Shown here piece after piece: positions 53,171 through 62,128 of a stretch of 64,000 bases of DNA. The position numbers and the translations under genes were made by a program. Position 1 is the stretch's first letter, and the number at the start of each line of letters is the position of its first letter. The notes below the pieces were generated by a model that worked only from the letters and a program-made list of their open reading frames with translations, searched no databases and was not told the DNA's origin. The DNA lies in the NCBI GenBank assembly GCA_963717125.1, contig CAVQVG010000013.1:1-64000 (forward strand), written 5' to 3'. Source of the stretch: RYN-230 sp963717125 (GTDB lineage: Bacteria > Actinomycetota > Actinomycetes > Streptosporangiales > Streptosporangiaceae).

Positions 53171-53911
53171 GTGGCAAACCGCGAGCAGGAGTCTGCGGGC
53201 CAGGCCCGCAACATTCAACGGACGCAGGTCAATCCAGCCACGCCGCACTCTGACCACCCTACCTGTAGTCCGGTGGAAACAGTGGCTGTCGATGCATTGA
53301 CCAGAGAGATTGCCGAACTGTCCAGCTCGATGCGTGAGGATCTACAAGCAGCTGATAAAGGAATTGCGGCAGCAGGCGCCCTAATAGTTGCGGGTCTAGG
53401 AATCGCACTGCTTCATAAGGCAACGATCGTGCTTGTCGCTTTGCCATACGGGCTGGGCATAGTATTCTTCTTCACGCTTCAGAAGTATGCCGAGCGACTT
53501 AGTTCAGCCGGGATTAGAAGCTATCTTGAAGAGGTGTTGCGGAAGGTATCTCATGGCGCATCGCCGGTCATGCAGCAGCACGTGGCAGACTACTGGCACA
53601 AACGTAGGTCCGACGAGAAGGCCGCATACGCTCTATACGTGCTTGTGATTGTTGCTTCACTAGGCTCCAGTCTCTACGTCGCCGATAATCAGGATGATCT
53701 TTCACGCGCAGTGCCGTTTGCGCGTTGGATGTCTGCGAAGCATCACCTGTTTTTGCTTCCGCCAAAGTTCTCGGGGCTGGCATATTTGGATGCTGGGTTA
53801 CTAGCGGCGCTGCTAGTGGCTCTATGCTTTCCGCTTAAGACAATGTCCAAGGCCTACAGCATAGCTCGCAAGGAGGCGGAGACGGAAGGAAACGCGGGTG
53901 GTGAATTCTAG
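53171..53911 (+). CDS. Four-helix membrane protein of unknown function
   Basis: This is a protein of about 246 residues. GTG 53171 has GGAGGG 6 bases upstream, which favours it over GTG 53150. A soluble N-terminus with a helix (AVDALTREIAELSSSMREDL) is followed by membrane segments near IAAAGALIVAGLGIALL, IVLVALPYGLGIVFFFTLQ, YALYVLVIVASLGSSLYVA and YLDAGLLAALLVALCF. The family is not recognised. The DNA is clearly lower in GC than its surroundings and uses codons such as TTA, CTA and ATA. The stop overlaps the start of a glycosyltransferase gene, so it is the first gene of a three-gene operon. It resembles in layout the frameshifted membrane protein at 57936. Confidence 0.72.
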   Translation: MANREQESAGQARNIQRTQVNPATPHSDHPTCSPVETVAVDALTREIAELSSSMREDLQAADKGIAAAGALIVAGLGIALLHKATIVLVALPYGLGIVFFFTLQKYAERLSSAGIRSYLEEVLRKVSHGASPVMQQHVADYWHKRRSDEKAAYALYVLVIVASLGSSLYVADNQDDLSRAVPFARWMSAKHHLFLLPPKFSGLAYLDAGLLAALLVALCFPLKTMSKAYSIARKEAETEGNAGGEF

Positions 53912-55106
53912 GCGCCAGTCTGTTCTTCTGGTTTCTGAGAGCTATTGGCCGACACTAGATGGCGGCGCGCTCTTTGAACATCGACTGGCCCATGGGCTAA
54001 AGCTTCGTGGCTGGAGAGTTTACGTCTGGGCACCGAGTTCTACGGGTAAGTTCTGGGTTCAGGATGACCAGGGAGTCCTAACGATTCGGGAATCCTCTCG
54101 TAAACTTCGCGCTAATCCACGTTATAGAATCAGCAATGTCCCGTTTGCGAACACGGCGGCTGTTTTTGGCCTAGCCAAGCCGCAGGTGGTGCACATCCAC
54201 AACTTCGGTCCGCTTGGACTTGAAGCACTGCGATATGCCAGGCTGCGCCGGATACCGACTGTTATAACTAATCATAATCTTCCTCAGAACTGGACTGCCA
54301 ACCTTTTTCACCGTCCAACCCCAAGGGTGGATCTGATCCTTGAAAGATTGTTCCGGCACCTTCTCAACTTGGCCTGCGTGGTAGTAAGTCCCTCAAATAC
54401 AGCCGATCAGTACGTGGCAGGCACCGGGGTTTCTACCGAACGAGTGGTCATTTCGAATGGGATAGATACCGAGTTCTTTCGTCCTTCTGGCGACTCGGGC
54501 GACACCTTTTCACCGCGATGTCCGCTACGACTCGTACATATCGGTCGGCTGGATCGGGAAAAATCATGTGAGGTGCTGATAGCGGCCGCGGCTCAAGCTT
54601 CTCTCAGCCGTAGGCTGACCCTGACAGTTGTCGGGGATGGCATTCAGCGCGAGAATCTTGAACGTCAAGTCTACGACCTTGAGGCGAACAGACAGTCAGA
54701 ATCTGGTGCCATCAGATTTCTTGGAAGTTTGCCAGAATTTTCCAAACGCAGGATACTTCAGTCGTCAAATCTATTCGTCACGGCCTCGCAAGCAGAACTA
54801 CAGGGGATCGCGGTACTGGAGTCCATGGCGTGTGGAGTGGGAGTCTTGGCCCCAAACGCAGGGGCACTGCCCGAGCTGTGTAGGCCAGGGGAAACTGGCT
54901 TGTTGTTCGAGGCGGGCCGGGCCGAGGATTGTGCTAGACAGCTATGTAAGGTTGACCTGAGCCACCTGCGGATCCTGGGTATGGGCGCGCGGGCTTTGAC
55001 GGTCAGAGAGCACGACGCGCAAATAACCTATGAAGAATATGATCGCTTGCTAAGCAGAGTGCATTCGCAGAAACCAGACAGCCGTGAGTTACCTCTTCTT
55101 TTCTGA
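53898..55106 (+). CDS. GT4-family glycosyltransferase (GT-B fold), first of two
   Basis: This is a 402-residue retaining glycosyltransferase. The N-terminal acceptor domain opens SVLLVSESYWPTLDGGALFE with VVHIHNFGPLG, and the C-terminal domain has LRLVHIGRLDREKSCEVLI. The nucleotide-sugar motif E-x7-E lies in AELQGIAVLESMACG. The start is GTG 53898 or 53901 behind GGAAGGA, overlapping the membrane protein gene by 14 bases. Low GC and unusual codons are shared with both neighbours, so the operon moved as a unit. Acceptor and donor are unknown; the pairing with a membrane protein suggests a lipid-linked or envelope glycan. Confidence 0.88.
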   Translation: MVNSRRQSVLLVSESYWPTLDGGALFEHRLAHGLKLRGWRVYVWAPSSTGKFWVQDDQGVLTIRESSRKLRANPRYRISNVPFANTAAVFGLAKPQVVHIHNFGPLGLEALRYARLRRIPTVITNHNLPQNWTANLFHRPTPRVDLILERLFRHLLNLACVVVSPSNTADQYVAGTGVSTERVVISNGIDTEFFRPSGDSGDTFSPRCPLRLVHIGRLDREKSCEVLIAAAAQASLSRRLTLTVVGDGIQRENLERQVYDLEANRQSESGAIRFLGSLPEFSKRRILQSSNLFVTASQAELQGIAVLESMACGVGVLAPNAGALPELCRPGETGLLFEAGRAEDCARQLCKVDLSHLRILGMGARALTVREHDAQITYEEYDRLLSRVHSQKPDSRELPLLF

Positions 55107-56358
55107 TACGTGCAGTCCGCGTCCCGACGGTGTGGCACAATCTGTGTCTTGGAGTTCCGCAGCTCTTAGACGCTTGGGTAAGGATGTCATCCTGGTGCGG
55201 CCTCGGTATGGTGATGCTTCACCAAACCGATATGAGGTACCGCTACGATCATTTCGTTTTCCCGGCCGCGACTATTATGTGAGCTGGTTCAGCTGGATAA
55301 GATCTCCAACAGCCTGGTCTAGCCGATTTGGAATTGATCCGGGCGAGGTAGAAGTAGTCCACGTTCATTCACTTGGGCCTATTGGCATGCTGGGACTCAG
55401 ATACGCATGGTCGGAGTCCATACCGGTGGTTCTTACCTGGCATACCGACTTGGTGAGCTACGCTAAAGCATATCCAGAAGTCTATTTCGGCGCGGCCGCT
55501 ATTCTGTCAGACTTGTTCATGTATTCTCCAGCCAGGAAAAAGATTACCTGGAGCTGGTCTATTGCGGGCACGATTAGGAACCTATTGCGATCTGTAGATT
55601 GCACTGTAGCACCATCTAGAAAGACGGCAATTGAACTTTTGTCGCTATGCCCGGAAGCTGCCATATCCGTTGTGCCTACAGGACTTCCAGAACGTCTGTT
55701 TGTCCGCGGATCGAGTTCTTGGCGTAGTATCCGACGCCGATATGGCCTAGCCGACGACGATAAGTTGGTGCTCTTTGTTGGCCGCCTGTCGGTTGAAAAG
55801 AATCCCGGCCTACTGATATCTGTATTGCGGGTCCTTCATTCGCTCTGCCCAGAGGTGAAGGGGGTAGCCGTAGGGGATCCTAGCCCCGGCCGGAAAGGAC
55901 GTAGATGGAGGTCAGCGCTACAGCGTAACGGGGGGGTCTTTATCCCATCAATGGCTCATGCCGATCTTATGAATCTTTACGATGCAGTAGATCTTCTGCT
56001 CGTAACCAGTTCCACAGAGACGCAAGGGTTGACAATTCTGGAAGCGTGCGCTTCCGGATTGCCAGTTGTCTGCATCGATCCCGCACTCGCATTCTTCGGA
56101 GATGCGGCTATGCCAGATGTCTGGGTGGCTGAGTCAGCGGCAGCAGAAGATGTCGGCAGGATCATAGCTCACATTCTTCAAACGCGACCGCGACCAAAAT
56201 GGTCACGTCCCAGACCTCTCGCACATAAGTACTCAGCTCTCAGCGCAAACGCCCAGGCTCTACGATTGATTGATCTTTACGACAATGTCTCTTCGCGTAC
56301 CCATCTGGCTTTATCCGCCGATCAAGCGTCCTTGATGGGGCCGTCCAAAGCCAAATAA
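55084..56358 (+). CDS. GT4-family glycosyltransferase (GT-B fold), second of two
   Basis: This 424-residue protein starts at GTG 55084, inside the end of the previous gene (23-base overlap). The opening YLFFSDTCSPRPDGVAQSVS and IPVVLTWHTDLVSYAKAYPE resemble diacylglycerol glucosyltransferases and GDP-mannose-dependent lipid mannosyltransferases. The donor motif E-x7-E is in ETQGLTILEACASG, after KLVLFVGRLSVEKNPGLL. It differs from the first enzyme, so two sugars may be added in sequence. The operon appears to end here. Confidence 0.88.
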   Translation: MSYLFFSDTCSPRPDGVAQSVSWSSAALRRLGKDVILVRPRYGDASPNRYEVPLRSFRFPGRDYYVSWFSWIRSPTAWSSRFGIDPGEVEVVHVHSLGPIGMLGLRYAWSESIPVVLTWHTDLVSYAKAYPEVYFGAAAILSDLFMYSPARKKITWSWSIAGTIRNLLRSVDCTVAPSRKTAIELLSLCPEAAISVVPTGLPERLFVRGSSSWRSIRRRYGLADDDKLVLFVGRLSVEKNPGLLISVLRVLHSLCPEVKGVAVGDPSPGRKGRRWRSALQRNGGVFIPSMAHADLMNLYDAVDLLLVTSSTETQGLTILEACASGLPVVCIDPALAFFGDAAMPDVWVAESAAAEDVGRIIAHILQTRPRPKWSRPRPLAHKYSALSANAQALRLIDLYDNVSSRTHLALSADQASLMGPSKAK

Positions 56359-56694
56359 GGACGAGTACGAAGCTCGAGTGCTCCCGCCGACGCTCCTGCG
56401 AGCGTTGCGTCTAAGACGATGCTCCCGGGCCGACCCAGCCGGGCCTGGCCGGTTGAACTCACATGCCGACCGGATTGGGCGGTGGTTGTCTTCATCGTGC
56501 AGATGGCGACTCGGCGTGTTTCCGCTGACAACCTCCACGCAGTGGCCTGCGCCAGATAGATCAGTTCTGTTCTTTGTGACGCCGATCATCGCCCCTGGGG
56601 TGCGCGGCAAGCGGATCGGCGACGGGGACGACGGGACTCTTAACCCCGCAATCCGGGCACGCGGGTGTCGGCACGCTGGTGGATACTGCCCGGC
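56359..56694. other. Intergenic stretch at the end of the low-GC operon
   Basis: About 335 bases. GC content rises again here. GACGCTCCTGCGAGCGTTGCGTC contains a partial inverted repeat that could terminate the operon. No gene is seen. Confidence 0.45.
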
Positions 56695-57405
56695 ATGGCG
56701 AGATTCGAGGACCAGGACCTGACTGATGCCGAATTCCGCGAGTGCGACTTGACTCGCGCCCGTCTGATCGGGGTGGTGATGCAGGACGCCGTCATCGACG
56801 GGCTGGTGAGCAACCTGGTGGTCAACGGTGTCGAGGTGACGTCGTACGTCGAGGCCGAGCTCGACCGGCGGCATCCAGTGCGGCAGCTGATCCGTTCGGC
56901 CGATCCGCCCGATCTGCAGGAAGCCTCTCGACAGCTGCGGGCAGACTGGGCGGCGACGCTCGGGCGGCTCCAAGGGATGCCCAAAGGTTCCGAACGCCAG
57001 CGGGTCGGCGGCGAGTGGTCGGCGGTAGAGACCCTGCGCCATCTGGTATTCGTGCACGATTCGTGGTTCCGTCGCTGCTGCCTGGGATCGACCAAGGCGT
57101 TCACCGGGATCGGGTTGGCGTCCGAGTTCGTCCCTGACCAGGAGGAGCAGGGCCTGGATCGAGCGGCGGCCCCGAGCCTCGACGAGGTGCTGGCCGTGCG
57201 CGACGTGCAGGGCGCTGAGCTAGAGCGTTGGCTGTCGATCGTGACGGCCGATGAGCTGTCGGCGCCCGCGCCAGTGCCGGCGGGCCGGGGCTGGCCGCCG
57301 TACGCCAGGGGGAAGTCGGTGCTCGAGTGCGTGCACGTGGTGCTGGATGAGGAGTGGGCGCACTACGGTTTCTGCGTGCGCGACCTCGACCTGCTCGAGA
57401 GGTGA
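56695..57405 (+). CDS. DinB-like protein with short pentapeptide-like N-terminus
   Basis: This is a 236-residue protein. Residues 1-40 read FEDQDLTDAEFRECDLTRAR and then LIGVVMQDAVIDGL, a pentapeptide-repeat-like coil. The rest is a DinB_2-type four-helix bundle: QRVGGEWSAVETLRHLVFVH with histidines positioned as metal ligands, and SVLECVHVVLDEEWAHYGF. Actinomycete DinB proteins are thiol-dependent S-transferase-like (mycothiol-linked) enzymes. ATG 56695 is preferred over 56665 by similarity. Confidence 0.82.
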   Translation: MARFEDQDLTDAEFRECDLTRARLIGVVMQDAVIDGLVSNLVVNGVEVTSYVEAELDRRHPVRQLIRSADPPDLQEASRQLRADWAATLGRLQGMPKGSERQRVGGEWSAVETLRHLVFVHDSWFRRCCLGSTKAFTGIGLASEFVPDQEEQGLDRAAAPSLDEVLAVRDVQGAELERWLSIVTADELSAPAPVPAGRGWPPYARGKSVLECVHVVLDEEWAHYGFCVRDLDLLER

Positions 57406-57935
57406 CCCAGGCTTGCCCGCGAAGGAGCTATCCCGTATACCGGCCCGGTGAGAATTCTTTGTGAGCCGCCCCTGTTACGGACGCCTGTTGCCATCGTAGC
57501 GGTCCGGCGCAGAACCCCGATTCGGTGCGGGCGCGCGGTGCGACGTCTGCGCGGGCTGCCGCCCATATCGGCGGTGGGCGCGCGCTTTGTCGTGGACTCG
57601 CGCCGTCGATACCTACTTGCAGTAGCTAACGACCTTGCGTGCGCGCCGCGTAGATATGCGTGCAGGCTGCTCTCTGGCAACGCGCGCACATGCCGCGGAC
57701 CGAGTGAGGTCGTGACTGCGACGTTGACATCCTCGGCAAGCGTTCCGGCGGCGATGCCGTCGCAGCCGGTGGGCAGACCTTCACGCTCGGCGTCTGCGCG
57801 ACGGGATACCACCGCTACGGACGCGCGTAACCCTGGGGCGCCTGACTACCCATCGCAGGCGTCCGCGCGAGCTGCCGCTGTGCCGGGGGGTCGTGACCCC
57901 TTCTGTCCCAGACGGCTTAGCGGCACAATTGGGCG
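57406..57935. other. Gene-free stretch
   Basis: About 530 bases, rich in CGCG motifs, with no supported gene. The open frames are arginine-rich and lack family features or ribosome binding sites. The promoter of the following gene should lie near its right end. Confidence 0.5.
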
Positions 57936-58558
57936 ATGGATCCCCAGCCGGGCAGCAAAGACGGGCAGTCGGGCAGTCCGTTCCCGGCTCCCGACGCCGA
58001 GGCGCAGGTCACGAGCCAGATCATGCTGGCTGAGTACGCCGCTTTGCGCACTGAGGTGGACCGGCGGGCGACTGTGCAGTGGAACGTGCTCGCGCTTCAG
58101 CTCACCTCGACAGGCGTAATAGCGAGCCTGGCGATCTCACATGCCTCGGAAATCGCGCTGCTTTTGGTTATCCCGTTGTCGTCCTACATGCTGGGCAGCC
58201 GCTACATACTTCATGACTTTCACCTGAAGCTCATCAGCAGGTATATCCGCGATTCCCTGTCGGGGCGGCTCGGGGGCCAACTGGCGTGGGAAAGCTGGAA
58301 AATCAGCCAGGTCACGCCTCAGGTGGGGCCACAAGGTTGGCTCACGCCGGCCGCCTGGAATCTGCTGCATCCGACCAGGCTGGCATTCGAGGGGTAGCGT
58401 GGCTTGCCCTGCTGACAGCTGCGCTGGCAGCCGCATATAGCTGGCGGGACAAGGCTCCCAGCTGGGGGCTGATATTCGGGTTCGCCCTGCTATGGATCCT
58501 CGGCGCGCTGGGGACTTATTTCCTGCACAGGTCGTTCAATCGGTCCGCGGGTACATAA
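57936..58558 (+). pseudogene. Membrane protein gene with a one-base frameshift
   Basis: The first frame from ATG 57936 (AEYAALRTEVDRRATVQWNV, then GVIASLAISHASEIALLLVI) stops at 58397. A second frame carries on the protein with GVAWLALLTAALAAAYSWRD and WGLIFGFALLWILGALGTYF to 58558. Adding one G to the GAGGGGTAG run at about 58391 would join them into a protein of about 207 residues with four membrane segments. I read it as a recent frameshift, an assembly error or a phase-variable G run. The family is unknown; the helix layout is similar to the protein at 53171. Confidence 0.7.
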
Positions 58559-58660
58559 GGCTTACCGGGACGGCGAACCGGACAGACCAGACACACTCAT
58601 CTGACATCCGACCGGGCGAGTGTTGCGCCGGTTGAGCGGGCGCGCATAGGAATACCCGGG

Positions 58661-59008
58661 TCACGGCTTCCCGGGCTCAGTTGGTGGTGGCAGTTCAGCA
58701 GCCAGCGCTCCTGGGTCCGGCAACGGGATGCGTGGCTCCCGGTCTCCCGCGCCCTCGCCGCCGCGCCACTGCTCGAACTCGATCACCAGGTTGTCCCACC
58801 GGCTCAGCCGGGCCCCGGGCACCGGACGCTGAGCGATGACGATCCAGGTGCCTGGCCAAGTGAGCCCGCCGAGAGGAGGTCCATCGGGATCGGCCGAGAC
58901 GACTACCAGGCCAGCCTCATGCCCTTTCCGCCTCGCCTCCGAAACGATCATCCCGACCAGATCGGGCACCTCAATTTGGCCAACATCACCCGGACCGCTG
59001 CGTGCCAT
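58661..59008 (-). CDS. Small PASTA-domain protein
   Basis: This is a protein of about 115 residues with one PASTA-like domain: QIEVPDLVGMIVSEARRKGH, the middle strand, and the end QRPVPGARLSRWDNLVIEFE. A proline-rich C-terminal tail follows. There is no kinase, penicillin-binding or membrane segment, so it is a stand-alone cytosolic PASTA protein. Its role is unknown. ATG 59008 is chosen over 59053. Confidence 0.75.
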   Translation of the reverse strand: MARSGPGDVGQIEVPDLVGMIVSEARRKGHEAGLVVVSADPDGPPLGGLTWPGTWIVIAQRPVPGARLSRWDNLVIEFEQWRGGEGAGDREPRIPLPDPGALAAELPPPTEPGKP

Positions 59009-59101
59009 GCCCTCATCCTCCGCATGACATGCTCGCCCGGCTGGCTGGGCCACGCAACATCCTCAATTGCCGCAAATCGGCATGGCGCCCCGTCAACGAC
59101 G

Positions 59102-59608
59102 TCAACTTTCTCGCGATGTGAAGGAGCGCAGCAGTGCGGCCAGTTCGCGGTCTGGACTTACGTGCTTGCTGTAGAGAGGGCCGCAGGGCGTGGCCGCCAG
59201 GCGTATCGCAAGGGCCAGCAGGTCCGAAGTGGGGGTGTCCCCGCGGTAGGCGTTGGCCAGGAAGGTGAACTCGTTCATGATCCCGACGACGCTGCGGTTG
59301 GCTGTCTTGGCGAGGCGACGCTCGCGCATCTGGCGCAGGTCCTCAGCGATGACCGCTTGTGGAGTTCCGTGCACAGTGAGCACCACGGAGAGTTGCTGCG
59401 GGAACCTGGCCAGCAAGGTCGCTGCGGGAGCCAGCGGCACCAGCACCGGCAGCAGGGTCGGCTCGCTGACGAACAAGGCGACTTGGGGCTTCCAGAAGAT
59501 GGCGGTGGCATACCACTGGCCCGTCAGGGTGGTGGACTGTTCCCCTTCACCGGGGTTGGGCGGGCCGATGCGGTCGAGCAGTTTCTTGGTCGCGCGCACG
59601 ATCAGCAC
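59102..59608 (-). CDS. DUF6933-family protein
   Basis: This 168-residue protein starts at GTG 59608 (LIVRATKKLLDRIGPPN), the family-typical start; the frame is open to 59713. Features are EGEQSTTLTGQWYATAIFWK, TLLPVLVPLAPAATLLARFP and AKTANRSVVGIMNEFTFLAN. Function is unknown for the family. It is often found near mobile elements in actinomycetes; here an integrase gene follows on the other strand. Confidence 0.8.
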   Translation of the reverse strand: MLIVRATKKLLDRIGPPNPGEGEQSTTLTGQWYATAIFWKPQVALFVSEPTLLPVLVPLAPAATLLARFPQQLSVVLTVHGTPQAVIAEDLRQMRERRLAKTANRSVVGIMNEFTFLANAYRGDTPTSDLLALAIRLAATPCGPLYSKHVSPDRELAALLRSFTSRES

Positions 59609-59774
59609 CCGCCCCGTCCTGCCCCACCCGATGCCCCGCGACGCCGGCCGCTCTTCCTCACCCCAGGCGACAGACCATTGGTTGACGACGATCGGGTCGT
59701 GAACGTGACTCACCTGCCGTGCCTGGCGCGTTCGCAGGCGTGTCAGGTGAGCGGCGCAGGCGCAGTGTCAGGGC

Positions 59775-60701
59775 ATGATGAGCCTCACCGACCTGCCGTC
59801 CATCCCGTCCGATCCTCTGGTGCCGTTCACTGACCAGCTGCGGCTGGCGGTGGCTGCCTACCTCGCCCGGTTCAACGGCGCCTCCCGCTACCACACCGAG
59901 TCCGACCTGCGCTGCTTCCTGGCCTGGTGCGCAGAACATGGCCTGGACCCGCTAGCTGCACGCCGCCCGCACCTGGAGCTGTACATCCGGTCGATGCAGG
60001 AAATCCGCCGCTTCAAACCCTCCACCGTCTCACGGCGGTTCTCGGTCACCGCCGGGTTCTACCGGACCTGCGTGATCGATGGCCTGCTGGAGCACTCGCC
60101 CGCCGAGCACGTCCGCCGGCCCTCCGTCCCGCCGGAATCGCCAACTCTGGGGTTCACCCACCTGCAGTTCGAGGCCCTGCTCACCGCGGCCCGCGAATCA
60201 TCGAATACGTCCGATTTCGCGCTGGTGGCCATGCTGGGCCTGCTCGGCCTGCGGATCTTCGAAGCCACCGGGGCCGACATCGCCGACCTCGGCGAAGAAC
60301 ACGGTCACCGGGTGCTGCGCGTATGCGGCAAGGGCACCAAGGTCGTGCTGATCCCGCTGCCACCGGCTGTCGGCCGGGCCATCGACCGCGCGATCGGCAC
60401 CCGCGCACGCGGGCCGATCCTGCTCAACAGCCGCGGCACAAGGATGGACCGCCACGTGGCCACCCGCCGGCTGCGGCGCCTGGCTCAAAGTGCTGGCGTG
60501 CGGATCACCAAGCCGCACCCGCACATGCTCCGCCACACCTTCGTCACCACCAGTTTCGACGCGGGCGTGGACCTGCGGGACGTCCAGATCGCCGCCCGCC
60601 ACGCCGACCCACGCACCACCATGCGTTACGACCGGGCCCGCAAAAACCTCGACCGCCACCCCAACTACATCCTGGCCGCCTACATGGCATCCGGCACGTG
60701 A
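59775..60701 (+). CDS. Tyrosine recombinase/integrase (XerC/D-like)
   Basis: This 308-residue recombinase has an N-terminal core-binding domain (AVAAYLARFNGASRYHTESD, then FKPSTVSRRFSVTAGFYRTC) and a complete catalytic domain. Arg I lies in GLLGLRIFEATGADI, Lys in GKGTKVVLIPL, H-x-x-R in HPHMLRHTFVTTSFD, and His...Tyr in ARHADPRTTMRYDR. It is the only conventional single integrase in the window. Its type (XerC/D-like, about 300 residues) is typical of small mobile elements or cassettes rather than of tRNA-targeting integrases of actinomycete integrative elements. Confidence 0.9.
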   Translation: MMSLTDLPSIPSDPLVPFTDQLRLAVAAYLARFNGASRYHTESDLRCFLAWCAEHGLDPLAARRPHLELYIRSMQEIRRFKPSTVSRRFSVTAGFYRTCVIDGLLEHSPAEHVRRPSVPPESPTLGFTHLQFEALLTAARESSNTSDFALVAMLGLLGLRIFEATGADIADLGEEHGHRVLRVCGKGTKVVLIPLPPAVGRAIDRAIGTRARGPILLNSRGTRMDRHVATRRLRRLAQSAGVRITKPHPHMLRHTFVTTSFDAGVDLRDVQIAARHADPRTTMRYDRARKNLDRHPNYILAAYMASGT

Positions 60702-60769
60702 GCCGACCGGGCGCCTCCACCGGTTCTTGATGCCTTGGAAACGTCCGGCCTTGCCGATGAGCGGATTGG

Positions 60770-61168
60770 CTAGGTCGGCCGCTTGATGTCGTGATGCTGC
60801 TCGAACATGAGCTCGTAGCCGTCCGGGTCGAGGCCGTAGAAGATGCGTGCCCAGTACGCGTCCTCCGGCTCGAGTGTCACCGGCAGTCCTTCGGCGCGCC
60901 AGAGGTCATAGGTGGCATCCAGGTCCGGCGTCGGGATGGCCAGCACGAACCCCGATCCCAGCGGACCGCTGATGGCAGCGTCCCGCCGCTGCGCGCTGTG
61001 GTAGCCGTGCTTATACCTGTCCGACAAGATCAGCCAGGTATGGCCGAACGTCAGGTAGCGAAGCCGGGGCTCATCCGGCCGGGGGATCTGCCGGAACCCG
61101 AGCCTCAAGTACAGCGCGCAGGATGCTTCCAGGTCGCCGACCCGCAGGCCGACCTTAAGCTGCGTCAT
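60770..61168 (-). CDS. VOC-family glyoxalase-like protein
   Basis: This 132-residue protein starts MTQLKVGLRVGDLEASCALY with LRLGFRQIP, then RYLTFGHTWLILSD, and ends ARIFYGLDPDGYELMFEQHH. The final E in YELMFE and the early positions fit a metal-binding VOC domain. ATG 61168 is chosen over 61261 by family length. The ligand is unknown. Confidence 0.85.
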   Translation of the reverse strand: MTQLKVGLRVGDLEASCALYLRLGFRQIPRPDEPRLRYLTFGHTWLILSDRYKHGYHSAQRRDAAISGPLGSGFVLAIPTPDLDATYDLWRAEGLPVTLEPEDAYWARIFYGLDPDGYELMFEQHHDIKRPT

Positions 61169-61389
61169 CCCTCTCGCTGCCACCGGCGTTCCTTCCTGCG
61201 CACCGCGCCGTTTATCCGCCTGCACTCCACCGCACAGATTATTCCAGCCGCAGCCAGACACGGGCCGGGCAGTTTTCCGCTTCTGCCGCGGATAGGTGCT
61301 GAGTTGTATGGCAGATCGCGAACGCGCTGGCCGCTTTCGTGATCACTCTGTGGTGGGTGCCAGGACGAAGCCACCGGATCGAGGAAGCG

Positions 61390-62010
61390 ATGGCTCGCGA
61401 TAAGGTCAAGGCCGCTGCCCGCAGGTGCATGGCGGAGACCGGCGAGCGGTACGCCGCCGCCAGGCGCGAGTCATCATGGAGCATACTCTGCAGCATGTCC
61501 CCTGAGCACGTGTCCGACCTGTTGACGTTCAGCGAATCTGGCCTCTTCTCCCTCTACCGGGCGATTCTGAGTGAGCTGAAGCACCGGGGCGTAATCCGGA
61601 CGGAGAATGCTCCCGTCGGTGACTACGCCGAATACCTCGTGGCGACCGCTCTTGGCGGCCAGCTAGCGCCCAACTCAGAGAAGTCGTGGGACGTGCTCGC
61701 CAAAGACGGGGAGAAGCTGCAGGTGAAAGCACGCGTGGTATCCGAGCCGGCCGAGCCGGGCCAATTGCAGCTGTCTCCGTTCCGGTCCTTCGGCTTCGAC
61801 TTCGCGGTTATCGTGCTCCTGTCGGCTACCGACTACATCGTCTCGCGGGCGGCGAAAGTGCCTCGCTACGTGGTCGAATCTTCCGCGATCTATCGGCAGC
61901 ACGTGAACGGCAAGGTCTTGTTTGCACGCCCAGACATCATGGGCCATCCCGACGCATCGGATCTCACCGCAGCTCTCCGGGCGGCACAAACTGGCCACGA
62001 GACGGTCTGA
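61390..62010 (+). CDS. Possible PD-(D/E)XK nuclease-like protein (DUF6998-like)
   Basis: This is a 206-residue protein. A basic N-terminal motif DKVKAAARRCMAETGERYAA is a short segment found at the start of many actinobacterial accessory proteins. A spacer follows, then DYAEYLVATALGGQLAPNSE and SWDVLAKDGEKLQVKARVV. The E...D...QVK arrangement fits the catalytic core of PD-(D/E)XK enzymes, with glutamine in place of the second acid. The start at ATG 61390 has GAGGA upstream; ATG 61495 is an alternative. It stands alone, without methylase partner. Confidence 0.62.
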   Translation: MARDKVKAAARRCMAETGERYAAARRESSWSILCSMSPEHVSDLLTFSESGLFSLYRAILSELKHRGVIRTENAPVGDYAEYLVATALGGQLAPNSEKSWDVLAKDGEKLQVKARVVSEPAEPGQLQLSPFRSFGFDFAVIVLLSATDYIVSRAAKVPRYVVESSAIYRQHVNGKVLFARPDIMGHPDASDLTAALRAAQTGHETV

Positions 62011-62128
62011 CGACCTCCACGCCTCTGCACTACTGTGCTCCGAGCAGACGCGCGCTCATGCCGCGCATAGCGTCCGCTGTGGGACCTAGGCCAACTGGTC
62101 ACTCGCATGGGTGGTTGGGAGCCTGTGG

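Noticed and set aside
56311..57057. Minus-strand frame opposite the DinB-like gene
   Set aside because: Antisense reading of a well-supported plus-strand protein.
57448..58119. Plus-strand frame of about 220 codons before and over the frameshifted membrane protein
   Set aside because: Arginine/serine/alanine-rich without family features, and it overlaps the better-supported membrane protein frame.
59775..60701. This tyrosine recombinase as the integrase of the tRNA-Ala elements
   Set aside because: It is XerC/D-like, about 300 residues, not next to an att core, and no TGCTGTAC or CGGTCA boxes were noticed beside it; the link is unsupported.
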